This document shows, in pieces, positions 36,039-45,316 of a DNA stretch of 64,000 nucleotides. The position numbers and the translations under genes were made by a program. Source of the DNA: Arthrobacter sp. HY1533 (lineage in GTDB: Bacteria > Actinomycetota > Actinomycetes > Actinomycetales > Micrococcaceae); assembly GCF_027568515.1 (NCBI RefSeq), contig NZ_JANKZF010000009.1:62001-126000 (forward strand). The letters run 5' to 3'. The first letter of the stretch is position 1, and every line of letters starts with the position of its first letter. The notes under the pieces are model-generated. The model saw only the letters and a list, made by a program, of their open reading frames with translations. It made no database searches and was not told the origin of the DNA.

Positions 36039-36605
36039 TCACGCCCCTGCCGGGCCGGAACCGGGCCGGGCAACGGCCAGCGGGTACTGTGCCCCCGCGG
36101 CGGCGCGCAGCGCCGCACCCTTGGCGGAGGCCTGGTCGTTCAGGGACTGGGCAAATTCGGCCAGCTGGGCCGCAAGCGAGGCGGCCAGCTCGTCGGTGCC
36201 GGAGGCCAGCATGCGCACGGCCAGCAGTCCTGCGTTGCGGGCCCCGCCGATCGAGACGGTGGCGACGGGGACGCCGGCGGGCATCTGCACGATCGACAGC
36301 AGGGAGTCCATGCCGTCCAGGGTCTTCAGCGGCACGGGCACGCCCACCACGGGCAGCGTGGTGACGGAGGCGAGCATGCCGGGCAGGTGGGCGGCGCCGC
36401 CGGCCCCGGCAATGATGACGCGGATGCCGCGGGCGGCAGCGTTCTGGCCGTAGGCAATCATCTCGGTGGGCATGCGGTGCGCGGAGACAACATCGGTCTC
36501 AAACGGGATGCCGAATTCGCTCAGGGCGGCGGCGGCCAGCTCCATGACGGGCCAGTCCGAGTCCGAGCCCATGACGATGCCGACAAGCGGGGTGGTGCTG
36601 TTCAT
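36039..36605 (-). CDS. purE: N5-carboxyaminoimidazole ribonucleotide mutase
   Basis: The 188-residue class I PurE shifts the carboxylate of N5-CAIR to C4 in purine synthesis. It shows the active-site loops [13 protein letters not shown] (12-24), [11 protein letters not shown] with catalytic His, and [14 protein letters not shown]. The C-terminal ~25 residues are an Ala-rich extension not needed for the fold. It lies five bases downstream of purK, the standard purK-purE operon. Confidence 0.96.
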   Translation of the reverse strand: MNSTTPLVGIVMGSDSDWPVMELAAAALSEFGIPFETDVVSAHRMPTEMIAYGQNAAARGIRVIIAGAGGAAHLPGMLASVTTLPVVGVPVPLKTLDGMDSLLSIVQMPAGVPVATVSIGGARNAGLLAVRMLASGTDELAASLAAQLAEFAQSLNDQASAKGAALRAAAGAQYPLAVARPGSGPAGA

Positions 36606-36610
36606 AGGAT

Positions 36611-37765
36611 TTATGCTCCGTCTTTGATGATGTTGGCCGCGGTGGTGGCGCGGGCGCGCACGGCGGCGACGTCGTCGTTCGGGGAACCGATCACGTTGAC
36701 GTGGCCGATCTTGCGGCCCGGGCGCACGGACTTGCCGTAGCTGTGCACCTTGGCGGTGGGCTCGGCTGCCAGGGCGGCGGGGTAGGCGCTGAACAGGTCC
36801 TGGTTGGCGCCGCCCAGGAAGTTCTTCATGACCACGATCGAGCCCAGCGCGGACGTGGCGCCCAGCGGCAGGTCCAGGACGGCGCGCAGGTGCTGCTCGA
36901 ACTGGCCGGTGACCGACCCGTCCATGGTCCAGTGGCCCGTGTTGTGCGGGCGCATGGCCAGCTCGTTGATGAGGAAGCCGGGGGCGCGTCCGGGGGTCTC
37001 GAAGAGCTCGGCGGCCATGACGCCTGTGACGCCGAGTTCATTGGCGATCCGCAGGGCGGCGGCCTCGGCGGCAGCCTCGACCTCGGTCGGCAGGCCCGGT
37101 GCCGGGGCGATGACCTCGTCGCAAACGCCATCCACCTGGACGGACTCGGCCACGGGCCAGGCGCGCGCCTCGCCGGAGGGGGTGCGGGCCACGAGGGCGG
37201 AGAGTTCACGCGAGAACGCGACCATTTCCTCCACGAGCAGCGGGCTCATGGCCTCAAACCAGTCGGCTGCGGCGTCGGCGTCGGCGGCGGAGCGCAGCAC
37301 CTTGACACCCTTGCCGTCGTAGCCGCCACGCGGCATTTTCAACACCACGGGCCAGCCGTGGGTGTCGCCAAAGGCAGCAATTTCCGCCGGGGAGGAAACA
37401 GCGGCCCAGGCCGGGTTGGGCAGGCCCAGGCGCTCAATGGCCGCTCGCATCACGAGCTTGTCCTGGGCGTTGACCAGGGCGTCCGGGCGCGGCTGGACGT
37501 TGACGCCCTCGGCGATGAGCGCCTGCAGGTGCCCGTTCGGGACGTGTTCGTGGTCGAAGGTCAGGACGTCAACGCCGCGGGCAAAGCTGCGCAGTGTCTC
37601 CAGGTCCTTGTAGTCGCCCACGGGTGCCGTGGCCACCACGGGCACGGCACACACATCGGGGGCTTCCGCCAAAACACGCAATTCAAAACCAAGGGCCACG
37701 GCTGCGGGGGCCATCATGCGGGCCAGCTGTCCGCCGCCCACCACACCGATTACAGGAAAAGTCAC
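36611..37765 (-). CDS. purK: N5-carboxyaminoimidazole ribonucleotide synthase
   Basis: The 384-residue ATP-grasp enzyme forms N5-CAIR from AIR, ATP and bicarbonate. It begins [21 protein letters not shown], the expected nucleotide-binding start. ATP-grasp motifs include [17 protein letters not shown] and a C-terminal [19 protein letters not shown]. The GTG at 37763-37765 is chosen over another GTG at 37819: TACTCT (37773-37778 on the plus strand) lies seven bases ahead, and the family starts there. It is first in a purK-purE-LCP-manA series on the minus strand. Confidence 0.95.
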   Translation of the reverse strand: MTFPVIGVVGGGQLARMMAPAAVALGFELRVLAEAPDVCAVPVVATAPVGDYKDLETLRSFARGVDVLTFDHEHVPNGHLQALIAEGVNVQPRPDALVNAQDKLVMRAAIERLGLPNPAWAAVSSPAEIAAFGDTHGWPVVLKMPRGGYDGKGVKVLRSAADADAAADWFEAMSPLLVEEMVAFSRELSALVARTPSGEARAWPVAESVQVDGVCDEVIAPAPGLPTEVEAAAEAAALRIANELGVTGVMAAELFETPGRAPGFLINELAMRPHNTGHWTMDGSVTGQFEQHLRAVLDLPLGATSALGSIVVMKNFLGGANQDLFSAYPAALAAEPTAKVHSYGKSVRPGRKIGHVNVIGSPNDDVAAVRARATTAANIIKDGA

Positions 37766-37959
37766 AGTCCCCAGAGTACCGAATGACTCGCCGGTTCTTG
37801 GCTTTTGGGCCTGCTTCACCGGCTGTTAACCGGCAAGTGTGGGCCAATTCCCAGCGTGCAGGGCCTGTTCCCGTGCGGTCTGGGACGCCAAAGGGCTTAG
37901 AATTTCCTAGAGCCTGCAGCGTGATTCATCCGTTTCTGGCCGGACGCCGACGGAGGACC

Positions 37960-38463
37960 ATGTACCAAAAAACAGTTGACCGCATCAAGGGCCTGATGGG
38001 CCTTTTTTGGCGTGAAGTCGCCAAGTTCGGCGTCGTGGGCGGTGCTGCCTTCGTCATTGACACCGGCATTTACCTGTGGCTTTTGGGCGGCAGCATGGGC
38101 GGGCACCCGACCAAGGCAAAGATCATCTCCGCCGCCGTGGCCACCATCTTCTCCTGGCTGGCCAACCGCTACTGGACGTTCCGCCACCGCCGCCAGGCCA
38201 ACATGCTCCGCGAAGTGCTGCTGTTCATCGTCATGAACGGCGTCGGCATGGGCATTGCCGCCGCGTGTGTGTACATCTCCCACTGGGTGCTCGGCTTCGA
38301 ATCCACCACGGCCGACTTCATCTCAGGCTCCGTGGTGGGCCTGGTCCTGGGCACCGTCTTCCGCTTCTTCGCCTACCGCTTCTGGGTCTTCACCGATGAG
38401 CTCGACGCCGAACCCGGCTTTGAGCAGGACCACAAGCTCATCGAGGCCGACCACAGCCGCTAG
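37960..38463 (+). CDS. GtrA family membrane protein
   Basis: 167 residues with four transmembrane helices: GVVGGAAFVIDTGIYLWLL, IISAAVATIFSWLANRYW, EVLLFIVMNGVGMGIAAACVYI, and ADFISGSVVGLVLGTVFRFFAYRFWVF. The pattern WLANRYWTFRHRR after helix 2 and FRFFAYRFWVF at the end are GtrA hallmarks. Family members flip or assist flipping of polyprenyl-phosphate sugars. The ATG at 37960 is preceded by CGGAGGACC. The gene is divergent from purK, and its stop overlaps that of TIGR03089 by four bases (CTAG) tail to tail. Confidence 0.9.
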   Translation: MYQKTVDRIKGLMGLFWREVAKFGVVGGAAFVIDTGIYLWLLGGSMGGHPTKAKIISAAVATIFSWLANRYWTFRHRRQANMLREVLLFIVMNGVGMGIAAACVYISHWVLGFESTTADFISGSVVGLVLGTVFRFFAYRFWVFTDELDAEPGFEQDHKLIEADHSR

Positions 38464-39188
38464 CCGGTGATGTTTTCGGTGCTGCGCAGGTGTTCGCTGG
38501 CTTCCACGCCCTCACCGAGCAGCACCACGGAGCCGCCGCCCGCCCACGTTGCCAGTGCCACGGGCACGACGGCGTCCCAACCGTGACGCACCTCAAGCAG
38601 CATCCGCCGGGGTGCTTCGGGCGCGGGCGCCTGGGCCAACAGCTCCGCATAGCTCGTGTCCTTGCCGCCGTGGCTCCAGGCCGTGTCGGCGGGGGAGGGT
38701 TCTGCGTCCGGGAAGAAAACGTCTGCATGCGAGCGGACGTCCCCGGAGTAGTCAAGGGTGCGCGGCGGCAGTTCGCCCATCCACCGCATGGCCAGGGCCG
38801 GCAGTGCCACGGCAACCACCAGCGGGGCCGGCTTGGCCGCAGCCGCGCGTTCCCAGGCTGCTGCCGGATCAGAGGTGGCAACGATGTCGGCGGAAGCCCC
38901 CACGGCGGTCTCGCCCGTCACGGCCGTTGCGCCCACGCCCCAGCTGGCCAGCAGCCACACGAGCGAACGCCAGTGCAGCGGCAGGTCGACGGCAACCACA
39001 GTGCCGGGTTCGCCGTCGAGCTCGTCCACCAGGTAGTTGGCGGTCTTGGCCACCCAGTTCTCCAGGACGCGGCCGGAGAATTCCACGCGCTCGGAATCCG
39101 GCCCGTACCAGGTCAGCCTCGGCGAGGTGGCCTCGCGGGTGCGGAAGGCATTGAACAATTCTGCGGGGGTGCTGGGGAGCTGGTCCAT
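38460..39188 (-). CDS. TIGR03089 family protein
   Basis: 242 residues. An actinobacterial family related to the N-terminal part of acyl-CoA synthetases (AMP-binding fold), but too short to be a full enzyme; residues such as RLTWYGPDSERVEFSGRVLENWVAKTANYL recall the A-domain start. No complete P-loop (SSGTTG-like) signature is visible, so ligase activity is doubtful. The ATG at 39186-39188 is used. It is convergent and overlapping with gtrA at its 3' end, and divergent from whiB at its 5' end. Confidence 0.8.
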   Translation of the reverse strand: MDQLPSTPAELFNAFRTREATSPRLTWYGPDSERVEFSGRVLENWVAKTANYLVDELDGEPGTVVAVDLPLHWRSLVWLLASWGVGATAVTGETAVGASADIVATSDPAAAWERAAAAKPAPLVVAVALPALAMRWMGELPPRTLDYSGDVRSHADVFFPDAEPSPADTAWSHGGKDTSYAELLAQAPAPEAPRRMLLEVRHGWDAVVPVALATWAGGGSVVLLGEGVEASEHLRSTENITG

Positions 39189-39447
39189 GCGCCCATCTTT
39201 CCACGTCCGCTCCGGGGCCGCACCGGTACCACTGTCCATCGAATGGAGCAATTGCGGTCCGTGATGTGACGTCCGCTACATGAATGTGTCTGAACAATGC
39301 ACAAATTCTCAGGAAACACCCAGATCCACGCGGAATCCGGTGATTTAGGAGCTTCGATGGCGAAAATAGGCGGCTGTATTGGTATGTAGTTGCCGGGCGT
39401 GGCGTGCAGGATGTTCCCGGTCGGCACTGGTTATCATTCAGCGCCGC
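39189..39447. other. Intergenic region upstream of whiB promoter
   Basis: This is the upstream part of a 385-base gap with no gene, lower in GC than its surroundings (for example the tract near 39290-39390 with CACAAATTCTCAGG and GCGAAAATAGG). No convincing repeat or RNA structure is seen. It may hold regulator-binding sites for whiB, since WhiB promoters often have long upstream control regions. Confidence 0.35.
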
Positions 39448-39476
39448 TTGACGCGGGAGACTTACATGGATGTAAT
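39448..39476 (+). promoter_or_regulatory. Strong sigma-70-type promoter for whiB
   Basis: TTGACG (39448-39453), exactly 17 bases, then TGTAAT (39471-39476). Transcription should start near 39483, giving a leader of about 90 bases before the whiB ATG. It is among the best-matched -35/-10 pairs in the window. Confidence 0.65.
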
Positions 39477-39573
39477 TAGACCCACGAACCGCCGCGAACG
39501 GCACTGCAGCAACCGCACATGGGGGTCCCGGTTCACGGGGTCAGTGCCAGCGGCAACATTCAGGAGGACAGTT

Positions 39574-40140
39574 ATGGGGCAAGCGCGTCTGAGTGTGACA
39601 GAGGTCCAGGGCAATGCAACGGCAGCAGCATCCACGCCGGGCGCAGCGCAGGGGACAGAATCAATGGCGGCACAGGCTGCCGCCGCCTACCATTCACGTG
39701 GGGTTCCCACTGACTGGTATGTGGACCCGGCAGATCCCGGGGCCGCCGCGTTCCACGAACGCGAAAGCCGCAAGTCCCTGGAGGACGCCGCAACGGCATT
39801 TTTGGAATTGCACCAGGACGACGAGCCTGCGGCACTGCATCCCCAGGACGTTGAAACAGGCACCAGCCAGGCCATCTGGATTGGACTGGGCACCGCGCCT
39901 GATGATTTCTCCGACGAAGGTGAACTAGGCTGGCAGACTGATGCGCTGTGCGCGCAGACCGATCCCGAGGCGTTCTTCCCCGAAAAGGGCGGGTCCACCC
40001 GGGATGCAAAAAAGGTCTGCGGTGCGTGCAACGTCAAGGCTCAGTGCCTTGAGTACGCTCTCGCCAATGACGAGCGGTTTGGAATCTGGGGCGGCCTGTC
40101 CGAGCGTGAACGCCGGCGGCTGCGGAAGCGAGCGGTCTAA
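39574..40140 (+). CDS. WhiB-family Fe-S transcription factor (WhiB2/WhmD-like by context)
   Basis: 188 residues. The WhiB domain is C-terminal: four iron-sulphur cysteines at 126, 149, 152 and 158 (C-X22-C-X2-C-X5-C), the GIWGG turn at 170-174 and a basic DNA-binding tail RERRRLRKRAV. About 115 residues precede it, longer than the usual 80-110-residue whole protein, with Ala/Gln-rich and acidic stretches. The ATG at 39574 has AGGAGG at ideal spacing. Its position beside the manA/DUF3499/ahcY group matches WhiB2 of mycobacteria, an essential division regulator; the symbol is left blank because this is by context. Confidence 0.88.
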   Translation: MGQARLSVTEVQGNATAAASTPGAAQGTESMAAQAAAAYHSRGVPTDWYVDPADPGAAAFHERESRKSLEDAATAFLELHQDDEPAALHPQDVETGTSQAIWIGLGTAPDDFSDEGELGWQTDALCAQTDPEAFFPEKGGSTRDAKKVCGACNVKAQCLEYALANDERFGIWGGLSERERRRLRKRAV

Positions 40141-40208
40141 TTCTTGAAGCAGTAAAGGTCACGGCCGTTCTGGTTGCCCACAACGGCGGTGCCTATCTCC
40201 CCACGGTC

Positions 40209-43200
40209 TTGGCCGCACTGGCCGCACAAACCCGGCCGGCCGACCAGGTGGTGGCCGCCGACGCAGCCTCCACGGACAATTCGGGGGAGCTGCTGCGCCA
40301 GAATCTGGGCGAGCGCAACGTCATTTCGCTGGAGGGCCGCAAGGGCTACGGCGCCGCCGTGGACGCCGTGCTGGCCCACCAGGGCCGCTTGGCACTGTCG
40401 GGACGCCAGAGTGCGGCTGCGCCGGCAGCCCCTGGCGGCCGGGCCCGCTCCGGCGGTGTGGCTGTGCTCGAGGACGAGCGCCCCGGCAACAATGAATGGA
40501 TTTGGCTGCTGCACGACGACGCCGCACCCGCGCCGGACGCACTGCAGAGATTGCTGGAGGCCACCGAGCGTGCCACCACGGCCACGGTGGTTGGCTGCAA
40601 GCAGCTGGACTGGGACCACCGCCGCCGCCTGGTGGACGTGGGCCTGTGGGCCAACAAGTCATTTGACCGTTTCACCCTGGTGGGCCTGGACGAGCAGGAC
40701 CAGGGCCAATACGACCACAAGTCCGACGTGTTTGCCGTCAACACGGCCGGCATGCTGGTGCGCCGGGACGTTTTTGAAAAGCTGGGCGGACTTGACCCCG
40801 CACTCCCGGGCCCCGGCGACGACCTGGACTTTTGCGCCCGCGTCCGCCTGACCGGTGACCGGGTGGTTGTGGTTCCGGACGCCCACATGTTCCACGTGGC
40901 GCACCGGCCCGACACCCTCGGCTCGGCCGCGGCCGCCCGCAAGTCCGCCATCTTCCTGCGCCTGAAGCACGCCCCCGCCTGGGCCGTGCCGCTGCTGGCC
41001 GCGGGAACCTTCCTGGCCTCCTTCTACTGGCTCATCGCCGGATTTGTGCTCAAGGCCCCGGGCCACGCCATCCGCATGTTTGCCGCCACCATGGCCGGCC
41101 TTCTGCGACCCGCCGCGCTGGCCCGCAGCCGCAGGGCGCTGGCCGCCCAGCGCACCATGCCCCGCTCCGTCCACAAGGGTGTCCTGGTGGACAACCGCAC
41201 GGCCCGGGCACACCTGAAGATGCTGCGTGAATCAGTGGGGCCGGACACCGAGGCCCCGCAGGAAATTCCGGCCGGACCCTCCATCCTGGAACCCACTGGT
41301 GAAACCCACCAGGAAACCGTCACGCCGCTGGCCCTGGGCCGCACCGCTCCCATTGTCAGTGCACTGGGGCTCGTTGCCCTGCTGGCCATTCTCTCCCTCG
41401 TGGCACTGGGCCGATTCATGGGTGTGCCTGCGCTGACCGGAGGGGCCCTGCTTCCCGTGTCGGAACAGCTTGACGGCATCTGGCGGCACGCCACCGACTG
41501 GTGGGTCTCCCTCGGTTCCGGCCTGCCCGGACGCGGCAACCCCTTCAATTTTGTGCTGGCCCTGCTGGCATCGGCCGGCGGCAACGGCTCAATCTCCGTG
41601 CTGTGGCTCGTGTTGCTGGCGCTGCCGTTGTCAGGCTTCACGGCCTGGCTCGCAGCCGGCGCCTTCACCCGGCAGCGCTGGACGCGCATTGTGGCCGGCC
41701 TGGCCTGGGCCGGCGCCCCCGCACTCCTGGTGGCCATGGGACAGGGCCGTGTCGGCGCACTCCTGGCGCACGTGCTCATCCCCGTGGTGGTCCTGGGACT
41801 GGTGCGGGCCGTGGGTGGCGCCGTGGGCGCCGAGGCTGCGGCCGCGGTGGTTCCCGGCGCACCAGCCCCGGCGGCCGGCGTCGCCAAGCTGGGCCGACCG
41901 GGCGTTGACGGCAACTCCTCCTGGACGGCTGCTGCCGCGGCCGGCCTGGCCTTGGCTGTCGTGACAGCCGCGGCGCCAAGCCTGCTGCCCGTTGCGGTGG
42001 TCGGCATCCTGGCCACCGCCCTGCTCATGGGCCGCCGAGGCCGGACCGTGTGGTGGGCGCTGGTGCCCCCGCTGGCCCTGTTCATGCCGTTCGCACTCTC
42101 CGCCTGGAACAACCCGCGGGCCCTGCTGGCCGATCCCGGCCTGCCCCTGGCCTCCAACGCCGGCCCCGCCTGGCAGCAGCTGCTGGGCTTCCCGGAGCAG
42201 GTTTCCGCTACCGAGGGCCTGCTGGGCTTGGGCCCCGTGCTCTCCGCACCGTGGTGGACCTGGGTGGCCGTGCTGCTCATCGGTGTGCCCGTGGTTGCCG
42301 CCGCCGTCGTGGCGCTGGTGCTCCCGCTGCGCCGCGCCGCCACCGTGCGCGCCATGTGGCTCACGGCCCTGCTGGCCCTGGCCGGCGCCTGGGCCGCCAA
42401 GTTCATTGCCGTGGCGTTCGACGGCGCCACGCTGGTGGCGCCGTTCAGCGGACCTGCCGTCTCGCTTGCCTTCTTTGCGCTCCTGGCGGCGGCCCTGCTC
42501 GGCTTCGACGCCGTGTACCGCCGCGCCTACTCGGACGGCCACCACACCCTGTTCCACAAGGCAGGCGCCACCGCGCCGGCCACCATGAAGCACCGCACAG
42601 CCAAGACAACCTCGGCCGTGCTGTCGGTGGTGCTCGTGGCCGCGCCGCTGGCAAGCCTGGGCCTGTGGACCGCCCAGCAGTTCTCCGGCCAGCCGGCGCA
42701 GCCCGCACTGACAGGCTCGTTTGCGCTCAACGGCGTCACGGCCGGAACCATCCCCGCCACGGCTGCCGACCGCGGCACTGGCCCCGAGGCCACCCGCACC
42801 ATTGTGCTGGCCATCGCGCCCGACGGCGGCGTGCACGCAACGCTCATGCAGGGTGCCGGAACCACGCTGGACGCTACGAGCACCATCGCGGCAGCCGCCC
42901 GCATCGCCGGGGACCCCGGCACGGAGTTCGTGCAGGATCCCGACGCCGCAACCACTGCCTTCCAGGACAGCGTGGCCGCCATCCTATCCAAGTCGGGCCT
43001 TGACCCGCGGGCCGGCCTGGTTGACCTGGGCGTGGGCTTCGTGGTCCTGCGCGAGGGCGACACAGCCGCCGAACTGCTGGCCAGTGAACTGGAGGCCGTC
43101 CCCGGCCTGGACACCGTGGGACCCACCGAATCCGGCTGGCTGTGGCGCGTGAAGCCCAGCTACGCGGCTGCCGGACAAAGCGATGTGGTCAACCGGGTGC

Positions 43201-43577
43201 GCCTGGTCGACGCCGCCGGCAAGGCCCTGGCACCTGTCCCCTCGCAGGGGCAAAACGTTGACACCGCCATCCCCGCGGGCGACGCCGGGCGGCTGGTGGT
43301 TCTCGCCGAGCGGGCCGATCCCGGCTGGCAGGCATGGCTCAACGGCAAACCCCTGAAGGCAGCCGGCTCCGGCTGGGCCCAGGCCTTCGAACTGCCCGCA
43401 GATGCGGGACGACTTGAAATCCGCTACGTCCAGCCGCTCGACGCGGTCCTGGGCCTGACCCAGCTGGTCCTGTTCGGCCTGACGCTCCTGCTGGCACTGC
43501 CGGTGAGGGCGCGCCGCGGACGCACGGGTGCCTACAGGGACGAAGCTTCATTGCAAAAGGTTGGTAGAGGTGCCTGA
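40209..43577 (+). CDS. Large GT2 glycosyltransferase with polytopic membrane C-terminus
   Basis: 1122 residues from TTG at 40209. The GT2 domain (about 1-250) shows ADAASTDNSGELL, the metal-binding WLLHDDAAP (His-Asp-Asp at 102-104), GMLVRRDVFEKLGGLD and DDLDFCARVRLTG. It is interrupted by an Ala/Gly insertion near 60-95. The rest has about 14 hydrophobic helices plus an extracytoplasmic C-terminal domain. Coding similarity clearly starts upstream: in-frame VTAVLVAHNGGAYLPTV (from 40158) supplies the missing first strand, but no ATG, GTG or TTG exists there; ATT at 40140 is the best candidate. Role: probably extracytoplasmic glycan synthesis; substrate unknown. Confidence 0.85.
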   Translation: MAALAAQTRPADQVVAADAASTDNSGELLRQNLGERNVISLEGRKGYGAAVDAVLAHQGRLALSGRQSAAAPAAPGGRARSGGVAVLEDERPGNNEWIWLLHDDAAPAPDALQRLLEATERATTATVVGCKQLDWDHRRRLVDVGLWANKSFDRFTLVGLDEQDQGQYDHKSDVFAVNTAGMLVRRDVFEKLGGLDPALPGPGDDLDFCARVRLTGDRVVVVPDAHMFHVAHRPDTLGSAAAARKSAIFLRLKHAPAWAVPLLAAGTFLASFYWLIAGFVLKAPGHAIRMFAATMAGLLRPAALARSRRALAAQRTMPRSVHKGVLVDNRTARAHLKMLRESVGPDTEAPQEIPAGPSILEPTGETHQETVTPLALGRTAPIVSALGLVALLAILSLVALGRFMGVPALTGGALLPVSEQLDGIWRHATDWWVSLGSGLPGRGNPFNFVLALLASAGGNGSISVLWLVLLALPLSGFTAWLAAGAFTRQRWTRIVAGLAWAGAPALLVAMGQGRVGALLAHVLIPVVVLGLVRAVGGAVGAEAAAAVVPGAPAPAAGVAKLGRPGVDGNSSWTAAAAAGLALAVVTAAAPSLLPVAVVGILATALLMGRRGRTVWWALVPPLALFMPFALSAWNNPRALLADPGLPLASNAGPAWQQLLGFPEQVSATEGLLGLGPVLSAPWWTWVAVLLIGVPVVAAAVVALVLPLRRAATVRAMWLTALLALAGAWAAKFIAVAFDGATLVAPFSGPAVSLAFFALLAAALLGFDAVYRRAYSDGHHTLFHKAGATAPATMKHRTAKTTSAVLSVVLVAAPLASLGLWTAQQFSGQPAQPALTGSFALNGVTAGTIPATAADRGTGPEATRTIVLAIAPDGGVHATLMQGAGTTLDATSTIAAAARIAGDPGTEFVQDPDAATTAFQDSVAAILSKSGLDPRAGLVDLGVGFVVLREGDTAAELLASELEAVPGLDTVGPTESGWLWRVKPSYAAAGQSDVVNRVRLVDAAGKALAPVPSQGQNVDTAIPAGDAGRLVVLAERADPGWQAWLNGKPLKAAGSGWAQAFELPADAGRLEIRYVQPLDAVLGLTQLVLFGLTLLLALPVRARRGRTGAYRDEASLQKVGRGA

Positions 43578-45276
43578 GATCGAGAACAACAGCGCGGAGG
43601 AAACCCCTTCCCCCGCAACAGAGGCAAAGGCTCCCAAGACCGCCAAGGAGCCCAAGGAGCCCAAGGCTGCCAAGGCTCCGCGCCGCACCCGGCGCACGGT
43701 GAAGCGGCGGTGGCCTGCCGTGGTGGGCGGCGCATCAACCCTGCTGGTGGCAGCCGCGCTCGTGGGCGCCGCAACAGTGTTCCCGGGCAGCGACGCCACC
43801 AAGGCAGTGGCCCCTGTGCCGCATCCGCTGCCCGTGGGGGAGGCGCTGGCCAACTGCCAGGGCCCCACCCAACTGCTGGCAGGCTCGGCCGCCGGCGCGG
43901 ACCCCGAGTTCTCGGCGAACTCCTCGTCCACGAAAACGCAACTCAACGCCGTCGTGCTCAGCAGTTCAGGCGGCGAGATCCCCGGTGCGGGCGTGCAGGC
44001 GCTCGACGGCAAGTTCTCCCCGCTGTTCACCATTTCCGAACCGCCCGCCGCCACGGCGGAGTCCGGCACCAAGGAATTGACGGGCAAGCCCAAGATGCGG
44101 GCCGAGGTGGAGCAGGGCCGTGACGCCGCGGGTGCCTCGGTGCTGCGGGTGCTGCCGCTTGGCGGTGAACCGTCCCAGGGCGCCGGCTCCGTGGTGGTGT
44201 CCTCCGGCGACGGCGACCTCAAGGGCCTCGCCGCGGCCACCTGCCAGACGCCGTCCAATGAAATGTGGCTCGCCGGCGCAAGCACCACCGTGGGACGTTC
44301 CGCCGTGCTCATGGTGTCCAATTCCTCGGCCAGCCCGGCCACTGTTTCCTTTGAGCTGTTCAGCACGGCAGGTCCCGTGCAGGCCGCCGGCAGCAAGGGC
44401 CTGGTGGTTCCGCCCGGCACCGTGCGTTCGGTGGTGCTGGCCGGCCTGGCGCCCGACCAGGAACTGCTCAGCGTCCACCTCAAGAGCACGGGTGGCGCCG
44501 TCAGTGCCGTGGTCCAGCAGTCAGTTCTGCGCGGGCTGACCCCCGGCGGCGTCGACTACCTGGCACCCGTCCAGGCCCCGTCGTCAACGCTTGTGGTGCC
44601 GGGCGTGCGCGTCCAGGCGCCGGCCACCGCCGCCAAGATCTCCGGGCAGTCCGGCTACGCCGACGCCGCCACGGCGCTGGCCATCACGGTCCCCGGTGTC
44701 CGGGACGCGGTGGTGGAGGTCAAGGCCTTCGGCCCCGACGGCCAGGCGGCGCTGCCCAACGGCGGAGTCTTCACGGCCAAGGCGGGCGCCGTCAGCGGAT
44801 TCGCGCTGGCGGGGCTGCCGGAAGGCACATATTCGCTGAGCCTCAGTTCCGACGCCCCGGTTGCGGCGGCTGTGCGGCTGTCCAACTCCACCAAGCCCGG
44901 CGAGGCCGTGGACCTGGCCTGGGCGCCGTCGGCCGAACGACTCGGCGACACCCACCTTGCCACCGTCCCGAAGGACGCCGGGTCCCGGCTGGTCTTCACG
45001 GCGCCCGGGGGTGCGGCAACCGTGCAGCTCGTACCGGTCACGGCCGGCGGGGTCCTCGGCGAGGCAAAGGTAGTTGACGTGAAATCCGGGTTCACCGCCA
45101 CAGTGGATCCCGCGTCGCTGGGCAAGGACACGGCCGCCGTGCTCATCTCGGCCTCCGGTTCCCCTGCCTTCGGCACGCAGCTTCTGTCCGACGGCGGTTC
45201 GGCCGGCATCGCCGTGCTGCCCATCGCCGGGACCAACGCAGGCACGCAGGCCATCAAGATCACCAGCGGCTACTGA
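43570..45276 (+). CDS. DUF5719 family extracytoplasmic protein
   Basis: 568 residues. A Lys/Pro/Ala-rich cytoplasmic N-terminus (EPKEPKAAKAPRRTRRTVKRR) is followed by one transmembrane helix (VVGGASTLLVAAALVGAATVF, about 52-72) and a large extracytoplasmic beta-rich region, the actinobacterial DUF5719. Two copies of a ~150-residue beta domain seem likely (ASTTVGRSAVLMVSNSS and PGVRVQAPATAA). The GTG at 43570 overlaps the end of the glycosyltransferase gene by eight bases, so the two are coupled and probably act in the same glycan or envelope process. No enzymatic motif. Confidence 0.82.
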   Translation: MPEIENNSAEETPSPATEAKAPKTAKEPKEPKAAKAPRRTRRTVKRRWPAVVGGASTLLVAAALVGAATVFPGSDATKAVAPVPHPLPVGEALANCQGPTQLLAGSAAGADPEFSANSSSTKTQLNAVVLSSSGGEIPGAGVQALDGKFSPLFTISEPPAATAESGTKELTGKPKMRAEVEQGRDAAGASVLRVLPLGGEPSQGAGSVVVSSGDGDLKGLAAATCQTPSNEMWLAGASTTVGRSAVLMVSNSSASPATVSFELFSTAGPVQAAGSKGLVVPPGTVRSVVLAGLAPDQELLSVHLKSTGGAVSAVVQQSVLRGLTPGGVDYLAPVQAPSSTLVVPGVRVQAPATAAKISGQSGYADAATALAITVPGVRDAVVEVKAFGPDGQAALPNGGVFTAKAGAVSGFALAGLPEGTYSLSLSSDAPVAAAVRLSNSTKPGEAVDLAWAPSAERLGDTHLATVPKDAGSRLVFTAPGGAATVQLVPVTAGGVLGEAKVVDVKSGFTATVDPASLGKDTAAVLISASGSPAFGTQLLSDGGSAGIAVLPIAGTNAGTQAIKITSGY

Positions 45277-45316
45277 GCCTTGGCTGCTGAGCCGCGGCAC
45301 CCGGGGGTGCGGTGAG

